NCBI RefSeq assembly: GCF_030035675.1 | Contig: NC_084482.1 | Coordinates: forward strand, 187,709,873 to 187,773,872 | Length of the DNA stretch: 64,000 nucleotides | Source of the DNA: Rhineura floridana | Lineage: Eukaryota; Chordata; Lepidosauria; Squamata; Rhineuridae | Direction of reading: 5' to 3' | Shown: in pieces, positions 36,201 to 51,200 of the stretch | Layout: each line of letters begins with the position of its first letter | How positions within the stretch are numbered: the stretch's first letter is position 1 | Made by a program: the position numbers and the translations under genes | Notes under the pieces: generated by a model | The model's input: only the letters and a program-made list of their open reading frames with translations | What the model was told of the DNA's origin: nothing | Databases searched by the model: none

Positions 36201-39200
36201 TGCATAAAATCTGCATAAGCTAATTTTGTATTTATGGATGCCTCTGGGTACTTAAGATGGTGTATGGCTCTGTGCTTTACAGTTCATCCAGTCACCGTAT
36301 AAGCAAAGTGATGTCTGTCTGTCTGTCTGTCTGTCTAATCACTGGGGAACCTTTGGCCTTCCAGATGTTGCTGAACTACAGCTCCCATCAGTCCTAGCAA
36401 GAATGGCCAAGGATGATGGGAGTTGTAGTTCAGCAACATCTGGAGGGCCACAGGTTCCCCACACCCTGATCTACCTAGTTTTAAAAGGGGGAGGGGCAGG
36501 ACATCCAGAGTTTTCCACAAAAGATCTGGGGCTTGGTCCCCTGGGGGGGGGCTGTTAATAACATCCCTGGCATGGCCAGTACTAGGAGGAGAATGTTGGA
36601 CTAGATGGCTGTTTGGTGTGATTTTGCAAGACAGTTCATATGGAAATGGACATGGAAGTGGATCTACCTACTGATATTCTGATCCAGAAGAAGGAAGCTG
36701 ATGCAACCACCGCTCGCGGCAAAAAGAGGAGGGTGCTGGTGGTTGGAGACTCGTTGCTCAGGGGGGTAGAGGCACCGGTATGCCAGCCGGACAAAATGAA
36801 TTGGGAAGTCTGTTGTCTCCCTGGGGCACGCATCTGGGATGTCACTGACAACCTGCCGAGGCTCATTGGGAACCAAGATAGGTACCCCTTTCTCCTCCTC
36901 CATGTGGGCACAAACGACACGGCCAGAAACACCTTGGAACAGATCACCTCAGACTATGAGGTTCTGGGTAGGAAGGTCAAGGATTTTGGGGCGCAGGTGG
37001 TCTTCCCGTCAATTCTTCCCGTGGAGGATAGAGCACTACAAAGGGAAAGGAAGATACTGGTTACACAGATGGTGTTGACGGGAGAGGTTTGGATTCTGGG
37101 ACCAAGGTCTAAGCTTCTTGGAGGGGGGACTGTTGGCAAGAGATGGGCTTCACCTCACGAGGACTGGGAAGAATCTCTTTGGCAGAAGTATGGCAAAACT
37201 CATCAAGAGGGCTTTAAACTAAAGCCTCTGGGGGATGGAGATGATAGCTTAAATACCGATCCAAAGACAGAGGGTTGTAAATGCAAGGATTTGAAGGGTA
37301 CAGGAGACACTGGGAGAGAGAAAGGGATGCATGGCAAAGCTCACGGTATATTAATGGAGGAATCCAATCAGGACAAAAGAGACTTCTGGTCTCTATATGC
37401 CAACGCGCGGAGCTTGGGAAACAAGCAAGAACAGCTTGAAGTCTTAGTGCATCAAGGCAAATATGACTTCATAGGGATAACAGAGACTTGGTGGGATGAC
37501 TCCCATGATTGGAATATAGCCATTCAAGGATATAAACTCTACAGAAAGAATAGAAGCAACAGAAAAGGAGGGGGAGTAGTGTTATACGTCAAAGACAAAT
37601 ACACCTCTATGGAAATCCAAGAGAGCGAACAAAGTGGTCCGGTACAGACCATTTGGGTAAAAATAAATGGAGAAACAAATAAAACCGACATGGTAGTAGG
37701 TGTCTACTACAGACCCCCTGGCCAAGAAGAGGTGGTAGATGAGGCCTTTCTCAAACAAATCTCTGAAATCTCGAGGCAAAAAGTAGTAGTGATGGGGGAC
37801 TTCAACTACCCGGATATCTGTTGGGAGACAAACTCTGCGAAGCACAAAACCTCCAACAAATTCCTGATGGGCCTTGCTGATAATTTCCTCTTTCAAAAAG
37901 TAGAAGAAGGAACAAGGGGGTCGGCAATCCTGGACCTGATCTTAACTAACAGGGACAAATTGGTCACGGGAATTAAAGCAGTCGGTACCTTGGGGGAAAG
38001 TGACCACGTAATGCTGGAATTCGTGATTCTGGGGAAAGCCAAAGAAGAATATAGTCAAATATGGACTTTGGATTTCAGGAAAGCCGATTTTAGCAAGCTC
38101 AGGGGAATGATGGGTAGGATCCCGTGGCTAGATAGACTAAAGAAAAAAGGAGCCCAAGAAGCGTGGGAGTTCATGAAGAAGGTATTACAAAAAGCGCAAT
38201 CGCAAACAATTCCAAAGAGGAAGAAAAACGGAAGACACCGGAAAAAGCCATTGTGGCTACACGGAAGACTGGTGGAGGAGGTCAAAATAAAAAAGAGCAT
38301 GTATAAAGAATGGAAGGAAGGACGCATCACCAAGGAAGAGTACCGACGAGCATCTCGGGCTTGCAGGAATAGTGTAAGGAAAGCTAAAACCCAGAATGAG
38401 CTGAGGCTGGTGAGGGAAGCGAAGAACAACAAAAAGGGGTTTTCCAGATATGTTCGAAGCAAGAGAAAGACCAAGGAAATGGTGGGACTGCTGCTCAATG
38501 AGGATGGCAAAATGTTGACAGATAACAAGGAAAAGGCAGAACTGCTCAACGCCTATTTTGCCTCCGTTTTCTCCCAAAAAGGGAACAGTGTGCAACCTTG
38601 CATTGGTAGCAATCTCAGTAAGGGGTCGGGATTGCAGTTCAAGATTGATAAGGAGATAGTCAGGAAATACCTAGTTAACCTAAATGAGTTCAAATCTCCA
38701 GGGCCTGATGAACTGCATCCCAGAGTATTGAAGGAACTTGCGGATGTACTCTCGGAACCTCTTGCCATCATCTTTGAGAAATCCTGGAGAACGGGAGAGG
38801 GTGCTGGAGGATTGGAGATGGGCAAACGTCATCCCGCTCTTTAAAAAGGGTAAAAAAGAAGATCTGGGGAATTACAGGCCGGTCAGTCTGACTTCAATAC
38901 CGGGAAAGATATTAGAACAGATAATAAAAGAGTCCATTGGCAACTATCTAGATGACAATGCTGTGATTGGACCCAGCATGGGTTTGTCAAGAAAAAATCC
39001 TGTCAAACTAATCTCATCTCTTTTTTTGATCGGGTCACTAGCTTAGTAGATGGTGGAAATACTGTAGATGTCATCTATCTAGATTTCAGCAAAGCGTTTG
39101 ACAAAGTCCCCCACGACCTTTTGATTAGCAAACTGGTCAAATGCGGACTACATGGAAATACTGTCAGGTGGATTCACAACTGGTTGGAAAACCGTACTCA

Positions 39201-42200
39201 AAGGGTGGTCGTCAGTGGCTCTGCTTCGGACTGGAAAGAGGTTTCAAGTGGAGTGCCACAGGGTTCTGTCCTGGGGCCGATACTCTTCAACATTTTTATC
39301 AATGACTTAGATGGCAGGGTGGAGGGAAGCCTTATGAAGTTTGCGGATGATACGAAACTGGGAGGGATAGCTAACACAATGGAAGACAGGAATAAAATCT
39401 AAAGGGACCTGGATAGACTAGAAAATTGGGCTGAAATTAATAAAATGACATTCAATAAAGACAAATGCAAGATTCTGCATTTAGGCCACAAAAACAAAAT
39501 ACACGGGTACAGGATGGGAAATACCCGGCTTAGCAGTAGTGCGTGTGAGAAGGACCTTGGAATTGTAGTGGATCGCAGGTTGAACATGACCCAGCAGTGT
39601 GATGCTGCGGCAAAAAAGGCAAACGCGGTTTTGGGCTGCATAAACAGAGCTATAGTTTCCAGGTCGAGGGAAGTAATAGTCCCACTATATTCTGCATTAG
39701 TCAGGCCTCATCTGGAATACTGCGTTCAGTTCTGGGCGGCTCATTTTAAGAAAGATATAGACAAGTTGGAGCGGGTTCAGAAGAGGGCGACGAGGATGAT
39801 AGCCGGTATGGAGAACAAGTCTTATGAGGAAAGATTGAAGGAACTTGGCATGTTCAGTCTGGTGAAGAGAAGGCTGAGGGATGACGTGATTACACTCTTT
39901 AAGTACCTGAAGGGCTGTCACATAGAGGAGGGTACAGATTTGTTCTCTGCTGCCCCAGAGGGTAGGACTAGGTCTAATGGTTTTAAGTTGCAGGAGCGTA
40001 GATTCAGATTGGACATTAGAAGGAACTTCTTGATAGTAAGGGCAGTTCGGCAATGGAACCGACTGCCTAGGGAGGTGGTGGGATCCCTTTCGCTGGATGT
40101 CTTCAAGCAGAGGCTGGACAGCTATCTGCGGGAGATGCTCTAGCTGTGGATTTCCTGCTGTGAGCAGGGGGTTGGACTCGATGGCCTACAAGGCCCCTTC
40201 CAACTCTATGATTCTATTGTTTCATTGAAGAAAGTGCAAAAGCACAGAGAAAATACATTGAGAATTCCATATTGTTGAAGAGAGAGAGCAAAAAATCACA
40301 GACTCAGCCCTTACACAAGGCCTATATTGAGTAAACTGCCACCTGTAAACAGGTGAAAACACCCTCTTCCCAGCTCAACAGAAATCTTCAAACCAAGACC
40401 CGCGAGGAGAATTGGTCTTGAACATTCATGATGAGTATAGGAACATAGGAAGCTGTCTTATATTGACAGTGGCCCTCCAGGATTTCAGGCAGGGGTCTCT
40501 CCCAGGCATACCTGGAGATGCTGGGGATAGCACCTGGAACCTTCTACATGCAAAGCAGATGCTCTACCACTGAATTATGGGCCTTCCCCAGCATGTATAC
40601 TCAGTGGAGGCTGGGGGCTCCAATATTAATGGGGCAATGAATCTGCTCTTAGTTTTACTCCAAACTTTCAAGGGGCTGTACTAAGTGCTGAAAGTTTGGA
40701 CTAAAACCCAGAGTGGATTCACTGCCCCACTGTCATGAGAGCTATCAGCCTCCACTGTACATACTGGGGCATTTTCTCTCTATTTTGAAGCAATACTTCC
40801 TGGATTTGGGACCACAAATAGTATTTGAGTACATGAAACACTCCACCCTTTGATAATGACCAGGACCAGTTATTGCTTTGATTCCTTGGGTTCATTCTGG
40901 ATGCCGTCTTTTCACAGCTCTTTCCAAAGGACCTTCACCTGATCTGCCTTGACATGCCTGGTCATGGAGAAACCACTCGCCTGCTGACAGAAAATTACAA
41001 AGCCATTAATCAAGCTAAAAAGATACATCAGGTAAGGCCTCTCTAAGACTGGCAAGGAAGTGGTTCTGGCCTAGAAAGAATGGCTTTTTGGGGGGTCCAC
41101 ACAGACCTGCTAATCAGTGAATTGTTGAAATTGCCAGGACTGATTGCAATCACTCATCAGCATGATGCACTACAATTTTCCCATCCATACAGAAGGAGAA
41201 TTCTCACCAGCTTGATTTTTCTTGACATCTTCCAACAGTGGCAGCTGGTGGCTCCATGCCAGTGGAGCAATGGAATCCACTCCAGGTTTTAGTCTGAACT
41301 TTCAAGGACAGCTCCTTGAACATTTGGACTAAAACCTGGAGTGGATTACACTGCCTCAATTTATTAAAATTGGCTTTCCTGAAATCCAGGGTATGTGTAT
41401 GGCTCAGCTTTTGCTTCCTTTAAAATCAAGAACTCAAGTATAACATGGTTACTTTTCTTCAGAGTTCCTGTAACTGCCACTTCATCCACTAGGTCATCTC
41501 TATTGATTACAGTCAAGTCAAGGATAGCTGATCCTCTAGCTGCTTCCTCTGTGTGACAACCTTTTAAGTACTTGAAGAGTGCTAGCATATCTGCCCTCAG
41601 TCTTCTCTTCTCATGGCTAAACATGCCCAGTTCTTTCAGTCTCTCCTCATAGGGCAGTACTCAAGATGAGGCCTAACAGTGCTGTATAGAGAAGAACTAA
41701 TACTTCACATGATTTGGAAACTATACATTTGTTAATGCAGCCTAAAATAGCATTTGAGTTTTTGCAACTACATTGCACTGTTGGCTCATACAGCTTGTGA
41801 TCAACAACAATTCCAAGATCCTTCTCGCATGTAGTATTGCTGAGCCAGTATTTAACTGTGCATTTGGTTTCTTTTTCCTAGGTGTAGAACTCAATCAATC
41901 AATCATTTATTGTAGAACTTTGCACGTATCCCTGTTAAATTTCATTCTGTTGTTTTCAGCCCAATGCTCCAGCCTATCAAGATCACTTTGAATTTTGTTT
42001 CTGACTTCCAAAGTATTAGCTATCCCTCCTAGTGTTCTATCATCTGCAAATCTGATAAGCATTCCCTGCATCTTCTCATCCAAGTCATTAATAAAAATGT
42101 TGTAGAGCACTGAGCTCAGGACTGAGCCCTGTAGTACCATGCTCATTATCTCCCCCAGTTTGAGAACGAATCACTCATAAGGCACAGAGTAAGATTCTGT

Positions 42201-45200
42201 AGCCAACTGTGGATCCACCTGATAGTTGTTCCATCTAGCCCACTTTTAGATAGCTTGCTAATCAGAATATCATGGAGCACTTTGTCAAAAGGTTTGCTGA
42301 AGTTGAGATATCCAGAGCTTGGAAAAGTTACTTTTTTGAACTACAGCTCCCATCAGCCCAATCCAGTGGCCATGCTGGCTGGGGCTGATGGGAGCTGTAG
42401 TTCAAAAAAGTAACTTTTCCAAGCTCTGGAGATATCTTATGTCCACAGCATTCCCACAGTCTACCAAAGAGGTTACCTGATCGAAAACTGAGATAAGATT
42501 AGTCTGGCAGGATTTCTTCTTGATAAATCCATGTTGGCTTCTAGTAATCCCTGCATTGTTTCCAAGGTGCTTACAGACTGACCACTTTATAATCTGCTCC
42601 AAAATTTTCCCAGGGATTGATAACAGACTGTAGTTCCCAGGTTCCACCTTTTTGTTCTTTTTGAAGACACCATTAGCTCTCCTCCAGTCATCCGTCACTT
42701 CACCCATCCTTCATGATTTTGCAAAGATAATAGACAGTGGTTCATTACTCTAGGATGTAGTTCATCAGGCTCTGGAGACTTGAACTCGTTCAGAATAATT
42801 AGGTATTCTTTGACCATTTGTCTATCAATCTCAAGCTGCAATTCTGCCCCTTCAACTTGTTCTTCATGTCTGCCAGGAGGGTCATAGATCTTCTTTTAGA
42901 AGACTGAGCCAAAATATGAATTGAGCACTTCTGTGTTTTCTTTGTCTTCTGTAATCACCTTGCCATCCTCATTGAGTAGCTGAACCACCATTTCTTTTCT
43001 CTGTCTTTTATTGATGTACCTGAGGAAAGCTGTTTTGTTACTTTTTACATCCCTTGCTAACTTCAGCTCATTCTCAGATTTGGCGTTCCTGATACCATCT
43101 CTGCAATTCTGTGCTACCTGTCTGTACTCTTGCTTTGTGGCCCGGTCTTCCTTCCACTTCCTATATGTGTACTTTTTTTGTTTTGGGGTAATGTCTAGGC
43201 TTTTTGTGAAGCCACATTGGCTTCCTCTGCTGTCTTCCACCTTTTTTCCTTGTTAAAATTGTTTGCACTCCACCCATCTTGAACTCCTTTACTCACTGGG
43301 GTCACTTGCCATGAACCCTTACTTATCATTCTGAGTTTATTAAAATTGGCTTTCCTGAAATCCAGGGTATGTGTATGGCTCAGCTTTTGCTTCCTTTAAA
43401 ATCAAGAACTCAAGTATAACATGGTCACTTTCCTTCAGAGTTCCTGTAACTGCCACTTCATCCACTAGGTCATCTCTATTGATTACAGTCAAGTCAAGGA
43501 TAGCTGATCCTCTAGCTGCTTCCTCGACTTTCTGTAGGAGAAAGTTATCTCCAACACAAGTCAGGGATTTCTTCGAGGGACTGTGTTGGGAAGAAGTTGT
43601 TTCCCAACAGATATCGAGGTACAGTAATAGCTCAGTTAACAAATTATCCAGGAAAGAAGCTCCTTTTAACACAGTCTTTTTTGGGAGCAGGGGCCGTGGG
43701 ATGGGGGCACACACTCTGACATAGAGTTGCCAGGTGTCTTGTTTTTGGCTGGAGACTCTGGGGTTTTGAGGTACTCCCTGGGTCTCTGGATGAGTCACCT
43801 TAATCTGTGGACTCTCAGCTTTCAATGCTTTAAAAAAATAAGTTCCTAGGTGGTCCGGTTCCAAAGATATACACCAAAACATCAGCCGCCCCCACAACTT
43901 CGATTAAATGAGCTCGTAGCTGGCTGCTCTAATCCCGCCCTTTCAGGTTTGTAGCCAATAAGTGAAGTCAAGGTTGTGATTGACAAGGCAGTAACTAGAG
44001 CCACTTGCAAGTCATAAATATAAATGTACTGCCTTCAAGTTGATTCCAACTTATGGCGACCCTATGACTAGGGTTTTCATGAGGCTGAGAGGCAGTGACT
44101 GGCCCAAGGTCACCCAGTGAGCTTCATGGCTATGTGATTCGAACCCTGGTCTCCCAGGTCATAGTCCAACACCTTAACCACTACACCACACTGGCTCTCA
44201 CTTGAAAGTCATAAAAGTTGTTTTTTCCTGCTTTTCTGAAAATCTCATCAATTGAGTAAGTATACAGCTTTCAGTCTTTTTCTCTCTTTTGTGCATGAGT
44301 CAAGCAAGTTTAAATTTTCCTGGGCTGTAGAAGAGGGCACTGTTTTGAAAACCTTCCCAATATGAAGCTTTAATCTGATACTTGCTTTTGGGAGTAAAGC
44401 TGCAATGCTAATCCCACATACCCAGAGTAAACCCCATTGAATTCAATAGGACCATGTCTACTACTTTTGAGTATAAGTAGTTAGGATTGTGCTGTAAATT
44501 AATGGAACTTTTCAGTGAACATAGCAAAGAATTGTGCTTGTGTTGTAAATCTTTCTCTTCCCCACCAATCCAATTTTTTTAAAGCAATTAGGCAGGGCTT
44601 AATTAGATATCACTGCTTTTATTATGTAGGAAACTAATACTGATTTAATTTTTTTAAAAAATGTTCTGCAATGACCAACTGGTTTTAACAATAAACTATT
44701 ATATGGGGTGTATGTATTTTTACATCTCCAGTGTGTGTATGGAGTCTTTCCAACAACCCTGTGAGGTAGTGTTGCAGACTGGAAACCAAGGCAGCTCACA
44801 ATAAGAAATAAATCCATTTAAAATCTAATAACCATAAAAACAAGTATAAACAGTTGCAAAACAGCTTAAAGTGGCATGATTCTGAATTTTGGGTTGGGTA
44901 AATGAAGTTGCTTATCACTTGAGGTTGCAGTTCTCTGCACATTTCCCTGTTTGAGTAAGCCCCACTGAATACATTAGGATTTGCTTCTGAGTAAACAAAC
45001 ATAGGATTGCACTACAAATATCTTTACAGGTCGTGTAAATAATAAACATATTTGATAGTCATGCTTATATAAATATTTCTTCATACAATGTCCCGATAAT
45101 TATCTGATTTCATACTATGGTTGTACAGCATTACTTCCTCTACATTTTCAGTGTGCTCTTCTTCCTCGGGGTGTTCATGGTTCCCCTCTGTTGTTTTCAT

Positions 45201-48200
45201 CCTGAGGAGCAGATTAGGCTGAGAGATGGTGAATAGCCCATGGTCACCCAGTAAACTTTATAGCTCATTTCCATTTAAAAAAATTAATTAAAACGATTTA
45301 CATGCAGGCAAAGTTTATGAAGTAGATCCACACAATAAGTTTAAAGTACATCCAACTTGCATTTAAAGCACATGACTTCCCCTAAATAATCCTGGGAAGT
45401 GTAGTTTCCCCCTCACAGTTATAGTTCCCACCACCCTTAACAAACTACAGTCCCCATGATTCTGTGGTGTGATTCATATGTTTCAAATGTTTGTTGAATG
45501 TGCTTTAAATGAATGGTGTGGATCTATACTAGGTATCATGTGCATTTATTAGTGAATTGAAAAGAACAATTCTAAAAGTTTTTTTAAAAAACAGAAGGGT
45601 TGTAGCACAGTGGTAGGGCATGTGCTTTGCATGCAAAGGTCCAAAATTCAATTTCTTGAAAAGACTATTGCCTGGAATCCTAGAGAGCCAATGCTAGTCC
45701 ATGTCATCAGTACTCAGCTGTTGTTATTGTTATGTGCCTCCAAGTCGACTACGACTTATGGTGACCCTATGAATCAGTGACCTCCAAGAGCATCTGTCAT
45801 GAACCACCCTGTTCAGATCTTGTAAGTTCAGGTCTGTGGCTTCCTTTATGGAATCAATCCGTCTCTTGTTTGGCCTTCCTCTTTTTCTACTTCCTTCTGT
45901 TTTTCCCAGCATTATTATCTTTTCTAATGAATCATGTCTTCTCATTATGTGTCCAAAGTACGATAACCTCAGTTTCATCATTTTAGCTTCTAGTGATAGT
46001 TCTGGTTTAATTTCTGGTTTAACACCCAATTATTGGTCTTTTTTGCAGTCCATGGTATCCGCAAAGCTCTTTTCCAACACCACATTTCAAATGAGTTGAT
46101 TTTTCTCTTATCAGCTTTTTTCACTGTCCAATTTTCACATCCATACATAGAGATCGGAAATACCATGGTCTGAATGATCCTGACTTTAGTGTCCAGTGAT
46201 ACATCTTTACATTTGAGGACCTTTTCTAGTTCTCTCACAGCTGCCCTCCCCATTCCTAGCCTTCTTCTGATTTCTTCCCTATTGTCTCCATTTTAGTTGA
46301 TGATTGTGCCAAGGTATTGATAATCCTTGACAAGTTCAATGTCCTCATTGTCAACCGTAAAGTTGCATAAATCTTCTGTTGTCATTACTTTAGTCTTTTT
46401 GACGTTCAGATGTAGTCCTGCTTTTGTGCTTTCCTCTTTAACTTTCATCAGCATTCGTTTCAAATCATTACTGGTTTCTGCTAGTAGTATGGTATCATCT
46501 GCATATCTTAAATTATTTATATTTCTCCTTCATGCTTTCCGTATGATATGTTCTTACAGATTAAATAAATATGGTGATAATATTCACCCCTGTCTCACAC
46601 CCTTTCCGTTGGGGAACCAATCGGTTTCTCCATATTCTGTACTTACAGTAGCCTCTTGTCCAGAGTATAGGATGCGCATCAGGACACTCAGATGCTGTGG
46701 CACCCCCATTTCTTTTAAAGCATTCCATAGTTTTTCATGATCTACCCAGGCAAAGGCTTTGCTGTAATCTATAAAGCACAGGATGATTTTCTTCTGAAAT
46801 TCTTTGCTCCGTTTCATTAGCCAACGTATGTTTGCGATATGATCTCTGGTACCTCTTCCCTTTCTAAATCCAGTTTGGACGTCTGGTATTTCTCGCTCCA
46901 TATATGGTAAGAGCCTTTGTTGTAGAATCTTGAGCATTACTTTACTTGCATGGGATATTAAGGCAATAGTTTGATAATTACTGCATTCCCTGGGATTCCC
47001 TTTCCTTGGAATTAGGATGTATATTGAACGCTTCCAGTCTGTGGGCCATTGTTTAGTTTTCCATATTTCTTGACAGATTTTTGTCAAAATTTGGACAGAT
47101 TAAGTCTCAGTAGCTTGTAGCAACTTTATTGGTATGCCATCTATTCCTGGTGATTTGTTTCTTCCAAGTATTTTAAGAGCAGCTTTCACCTCGCATTCTA
47201 AAATTTCTGGTTCTTCATCATATGGTTCCTCCATGAATGAATCTGTCATCCTGGCATCTCTTTTATAGAGTTCTTCAGTGTATTGCTTCCATCTTCCTTT
47301 TATTTCATCTCGGTCAGTCAGTGTGTTCCCCTGTTGATTATTCAACATCCCTACTCTTGGTTTAAATTTCCCTTTCATATCTCTAATCTTTTGGAACAGG
47401 GCTCTCGTTCTACCCTTTTTGTTGTCCTCTTCTATTTCTATACAGTAACTATTGTAATAGTTCTTTGTCCCTACGTACTAGTCATTGTATTGTTGCATTT
47501 AGGGTTCTGTGTTTCTGTCTCCTTTTGCTTTTGCTTTCCTTCCCTCTTTAACCATTTGAAGAGTTTCTTCAGTCATCCATTGAGGTCTCTCTCTCTTTTT
47601 AACTAGAGGTATTGTCTTTTTGCATTCTTCTCTGATAACGCCTCTGACTTCATTCCATAGTTCTTCTGGTTCTCTGTCAACTAAGTTTAAAGCCTCAAAC
47701 CTGTTCCTTATTTGATCTTTATATGCTTCTGGGATGTTATTTAAATTGTATTTTGGCATTATGATTGCTTTGTTGGTCTTCTTTAGCTTTACTCTGATTT
47801 TCGATATGACCAGTTCATGATCTGTACCGCAGTCTGCTCCTGGTCTTGTTTTTGCAGAAAGTATGGAACTTCTCCATCTTCTGCTACCAATTATATAATC
47901 AATTTGATTCCTATATTGACCATTTGGTGATGTCTACGTGTACAGTCATCTTTTCGGTTGGTCAAAAAATGTGTTCGCAAGCAACAAATTATTGGCTTCA
48001 CAGAATTCAATAAGTCTTTCTCCTGCTTCGTTTCTGTCTCCTAGGCCCCATTTCCCCACAATTCCTAATTCTTCTCTGTTCCCTACTTTTGCATTCCAAT
48101 CCCCCATGATTATCAGCACATCTTGTTTTGGTGTGTGATCAATTTCTTCCTGTACTTCTGCGTAAATTCCAGGGTACCCTGGAAGCACTGTTTACTGAAG

Positions 48201-51200
48201 ACGCATCTGAGTGTAGGGGAGGATGGCACAGAGAAAGAGAGCGAGAGAGAGACCAAGCACGGGGGGGGGGGTGGCTGCTGCCCTTTGCCTGCCTGCTTGA
48301 GTGTGCAGAGAGAACTGACCTCAAAGCTTTAGATTGCTATAGCAAGATACTACATGATAAAAGAAAAAAGGCAAGGCAGGCATCCCTGGATGCATTTTGG
48401 AAGCCTTCAAGTGGTCTGTATGCAAGGCTTTCCTGACCTAGTTGTTTCATTTCGGCATGTGCATTGTTAGTTTTGAATAAAAAGTTTGCTGAAATATGTT
48501 GACTGCTCTTCTTTTTTGTGGTGTAGTAACCTGTCCCTATTCTTTCCATGTTATCCCTACCTCTGGTACCAAAGTTTCTGTTAAAGAAGTAATGTCCAGG
48601 AATGCACGTACTTCATTACCCGAGATATTACTGTAATTGAATTCCCCCATTACTACTACATCATGCCTCCTTCACACATTGGCAATTTGCTTTTCAAAAG
48701 TTTCATCCTCATCTTTTTGATTGGGTGGTTGGTAGTAGACTCCATCCACCATGTTCCTTTTATTCCTTTCCACATTAATTTTAATCCAGATACTCTCGGT
48801 GGGGCTACCAGACTCATCCTCCTGTATATCTGTGCAGGGATATATATTTTTAACATAAAGTGCAACTCCACCTCCCTTTCTATTCCTTCTGTTCTTTTTG
48901 AACAAGTTATATCCTTCCATTGCTGTATTCCAGTCATGGGAGCCATCCCACTAAGTTTCAGTTTTACCTATCAAGTTGGGCATTAATATATAGACATTGA
49001 AGACCATGTGATTTATGGTCTGGCTTCCTTCCTACATTTTTATGAAGACGGTTATTGGGCTCTACTCAAGCTGTTCTCTCAATTTGTGTTCCTATGCATA
49101 AGCCTTTGTCAGTCATTACCTCCAAGTTTCCCTCCCACACAGGATTTAGTTTAAAGCCCTCCTGGTGAAGTTCTCCATGCTGTGGCCAAATACATTCTTC
49201 CCAGTCCTTGTGAGGTGCAATCCGTCACAATGAATAGGAACCTCAAAACATCACTATAGAAGAGGTTATGGAGCAGAAGAGAAAGGAAACCTGGAAAAGG
49301 AGAGGGGGCAAAAGAAGGGAAAACAGTCCCTTTCCCTCCCTTTCCCTCTCTCACATCTCCCCTGCAGTGGCTCAGTATGAGATGTCTTGGGCCAAGCAGG
49401 TGCCTTAGTGGGTCATCTCCATGGCAGCTATGTACAAAAACCCTTTGATCACTGCTACTCTGATTGGGGATTCCTCAGCCAAGCCAAAGACGGTGGGTGT
49501 GTCAACATGCAATTTGCCCTCTTTTTACCTGTCTATCTCATATCACCTGGAAACTGTGAAACAATATTGCTGTTGGGGTTTTCGATAGCAAGCAAAGGCT
49601 GTATTATTCCAGAGGCTGTTTGGCATCACTGTACTGGGAGGCTTCTTCGTATGCTGCCTGACTGATGCACTGCAGTTTATTGATTGTTTGACATTACATC
49701 ACGTGGCTGGGTTGTTTGTTGGTTTGTTTGTTTTGTAGGCTGCAATCCTTTACCAACTTACCTGGGAATGAGCTCATTAAATTCAATGGGACTTACTTTG
49801 AGTAGAGATGGATAGACTTGCATTGTTAATTACTATATTTGGTTTTTATGTTCTTAAATGCCTTCAGGTGTCTCTGCACAAACAGCAAGATAGAAATATT
49901 TTTATAATTATATCAATATTTTTATTAACCAATAAACTACTGAACTTGCTTGGAAAATTTCCTGAACCAACATTAACACCTTTAACATTCCAGTTCAATA
50001 ACACAGTACTTCATATTTCAGTTTGTCGAGTGTACTGGTCTGAACCAAAAGCCTTTCCACCTGGTTGGCATGTCCATGGGCGGAATGGTTGCTGGCATTT
50101 ATGCTGCCCAGTATCCATCAGAGATCTCTGGCTTGTCCCTCCTTTGCCCAGTTGGTAAGTGTCAAATGCAGGGGTGGGAAACCTCAGGCCTGGGGAACAA
50201 ATGTGGCCCTCCAGGCCTATATGTCTCACCCTCAGAACTATCTCCAGGCTACACCCCTCACTGGCTCTGCTTTTCACTCCATTTCATCCTCCCTCTGCAT
50301 CCAGTCAGTTATCAGCATGTGCATCAGCTCAACACCGTTACCTTGACAACAGACATATGCTCCCTACACTTCTCAGAGTGGGAAGAGATTCCAGGGGTAC
50401 AGAGCCTACTGGGATATCATTCTCTTTGGAATGAGGTCACTGGATGCTTCTTGGCATTTGTAGCCTTTGCATTTATTTACAAATACCAGGGGTTCTACCC
50501 CTGCTCACTTGACTTGTCAACTGCCCCATGGGTGGCCGAAGCTCCCCCTTCCCCCTTACAATCGCTGAAGCTCCCCCCTTCCCCTGCGGGTTGCCAAAAC
50601 TGCCTGCTTGCTCTGAGGCCCAGGTGGCCAGCCTACTTGCTCCTAGGCCTGGCTTATCTCCCAGCATCCCGTTTGGGCTGGTAGCTCACCCCACCCCCGC
50701 CATCACACTGTGACGTCATGACAGTGTGACTATTTACAAAGAGATACAAGCTGAACATAGGTACAGATAAGCAGTTGAAACACTCCAATGCAAGGTCACG
50801 AAGCCCTTGGTGGTGACATCATGGTTGTGAAATGTCCTCTCCAGAGTGGCTCATCTGGTGTCCACATTGTTTTGGTTCCAGGTGAAGATCTTTTTATTTT
50901 CCCAGACTTTTTAGTAGTCTGGTTTAGTACTTAATGTGCCAATTTTATACTGGTATGTGCCAGTTCTATGCTGGCTTTTGCTGGTTTTTGTTGTTCTTAT
51001 GCTGGTTGCATGGATACTGTTTAAATATGTGTTTTGCTGTTCATTTTTTGTGAATTTTATATTTTATGATTTTGTAAACCACCCAGAGAACTTTTTGTTG
51101 ATGGCTGGTATGGAAATATTCTAAATAGAAACAACAGCAACAACAATAACAGAGAGCCAAAGTGATCCCGCATGAGATCTCTAGGGAGACAGCCAGCTCC

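Noticed and set aside
44019-44199. Functional tRNA gene
   Set aside because: A and B boxes are present, but the segment is a SINE with a BovB-like tail and a 16-bp target duplication.
50070-50684. 204-codon single-exon gene
   Set aside because: Its start is ABHD6-like exon 4 read through a perfect donor (gtaagt) into intron sequence.
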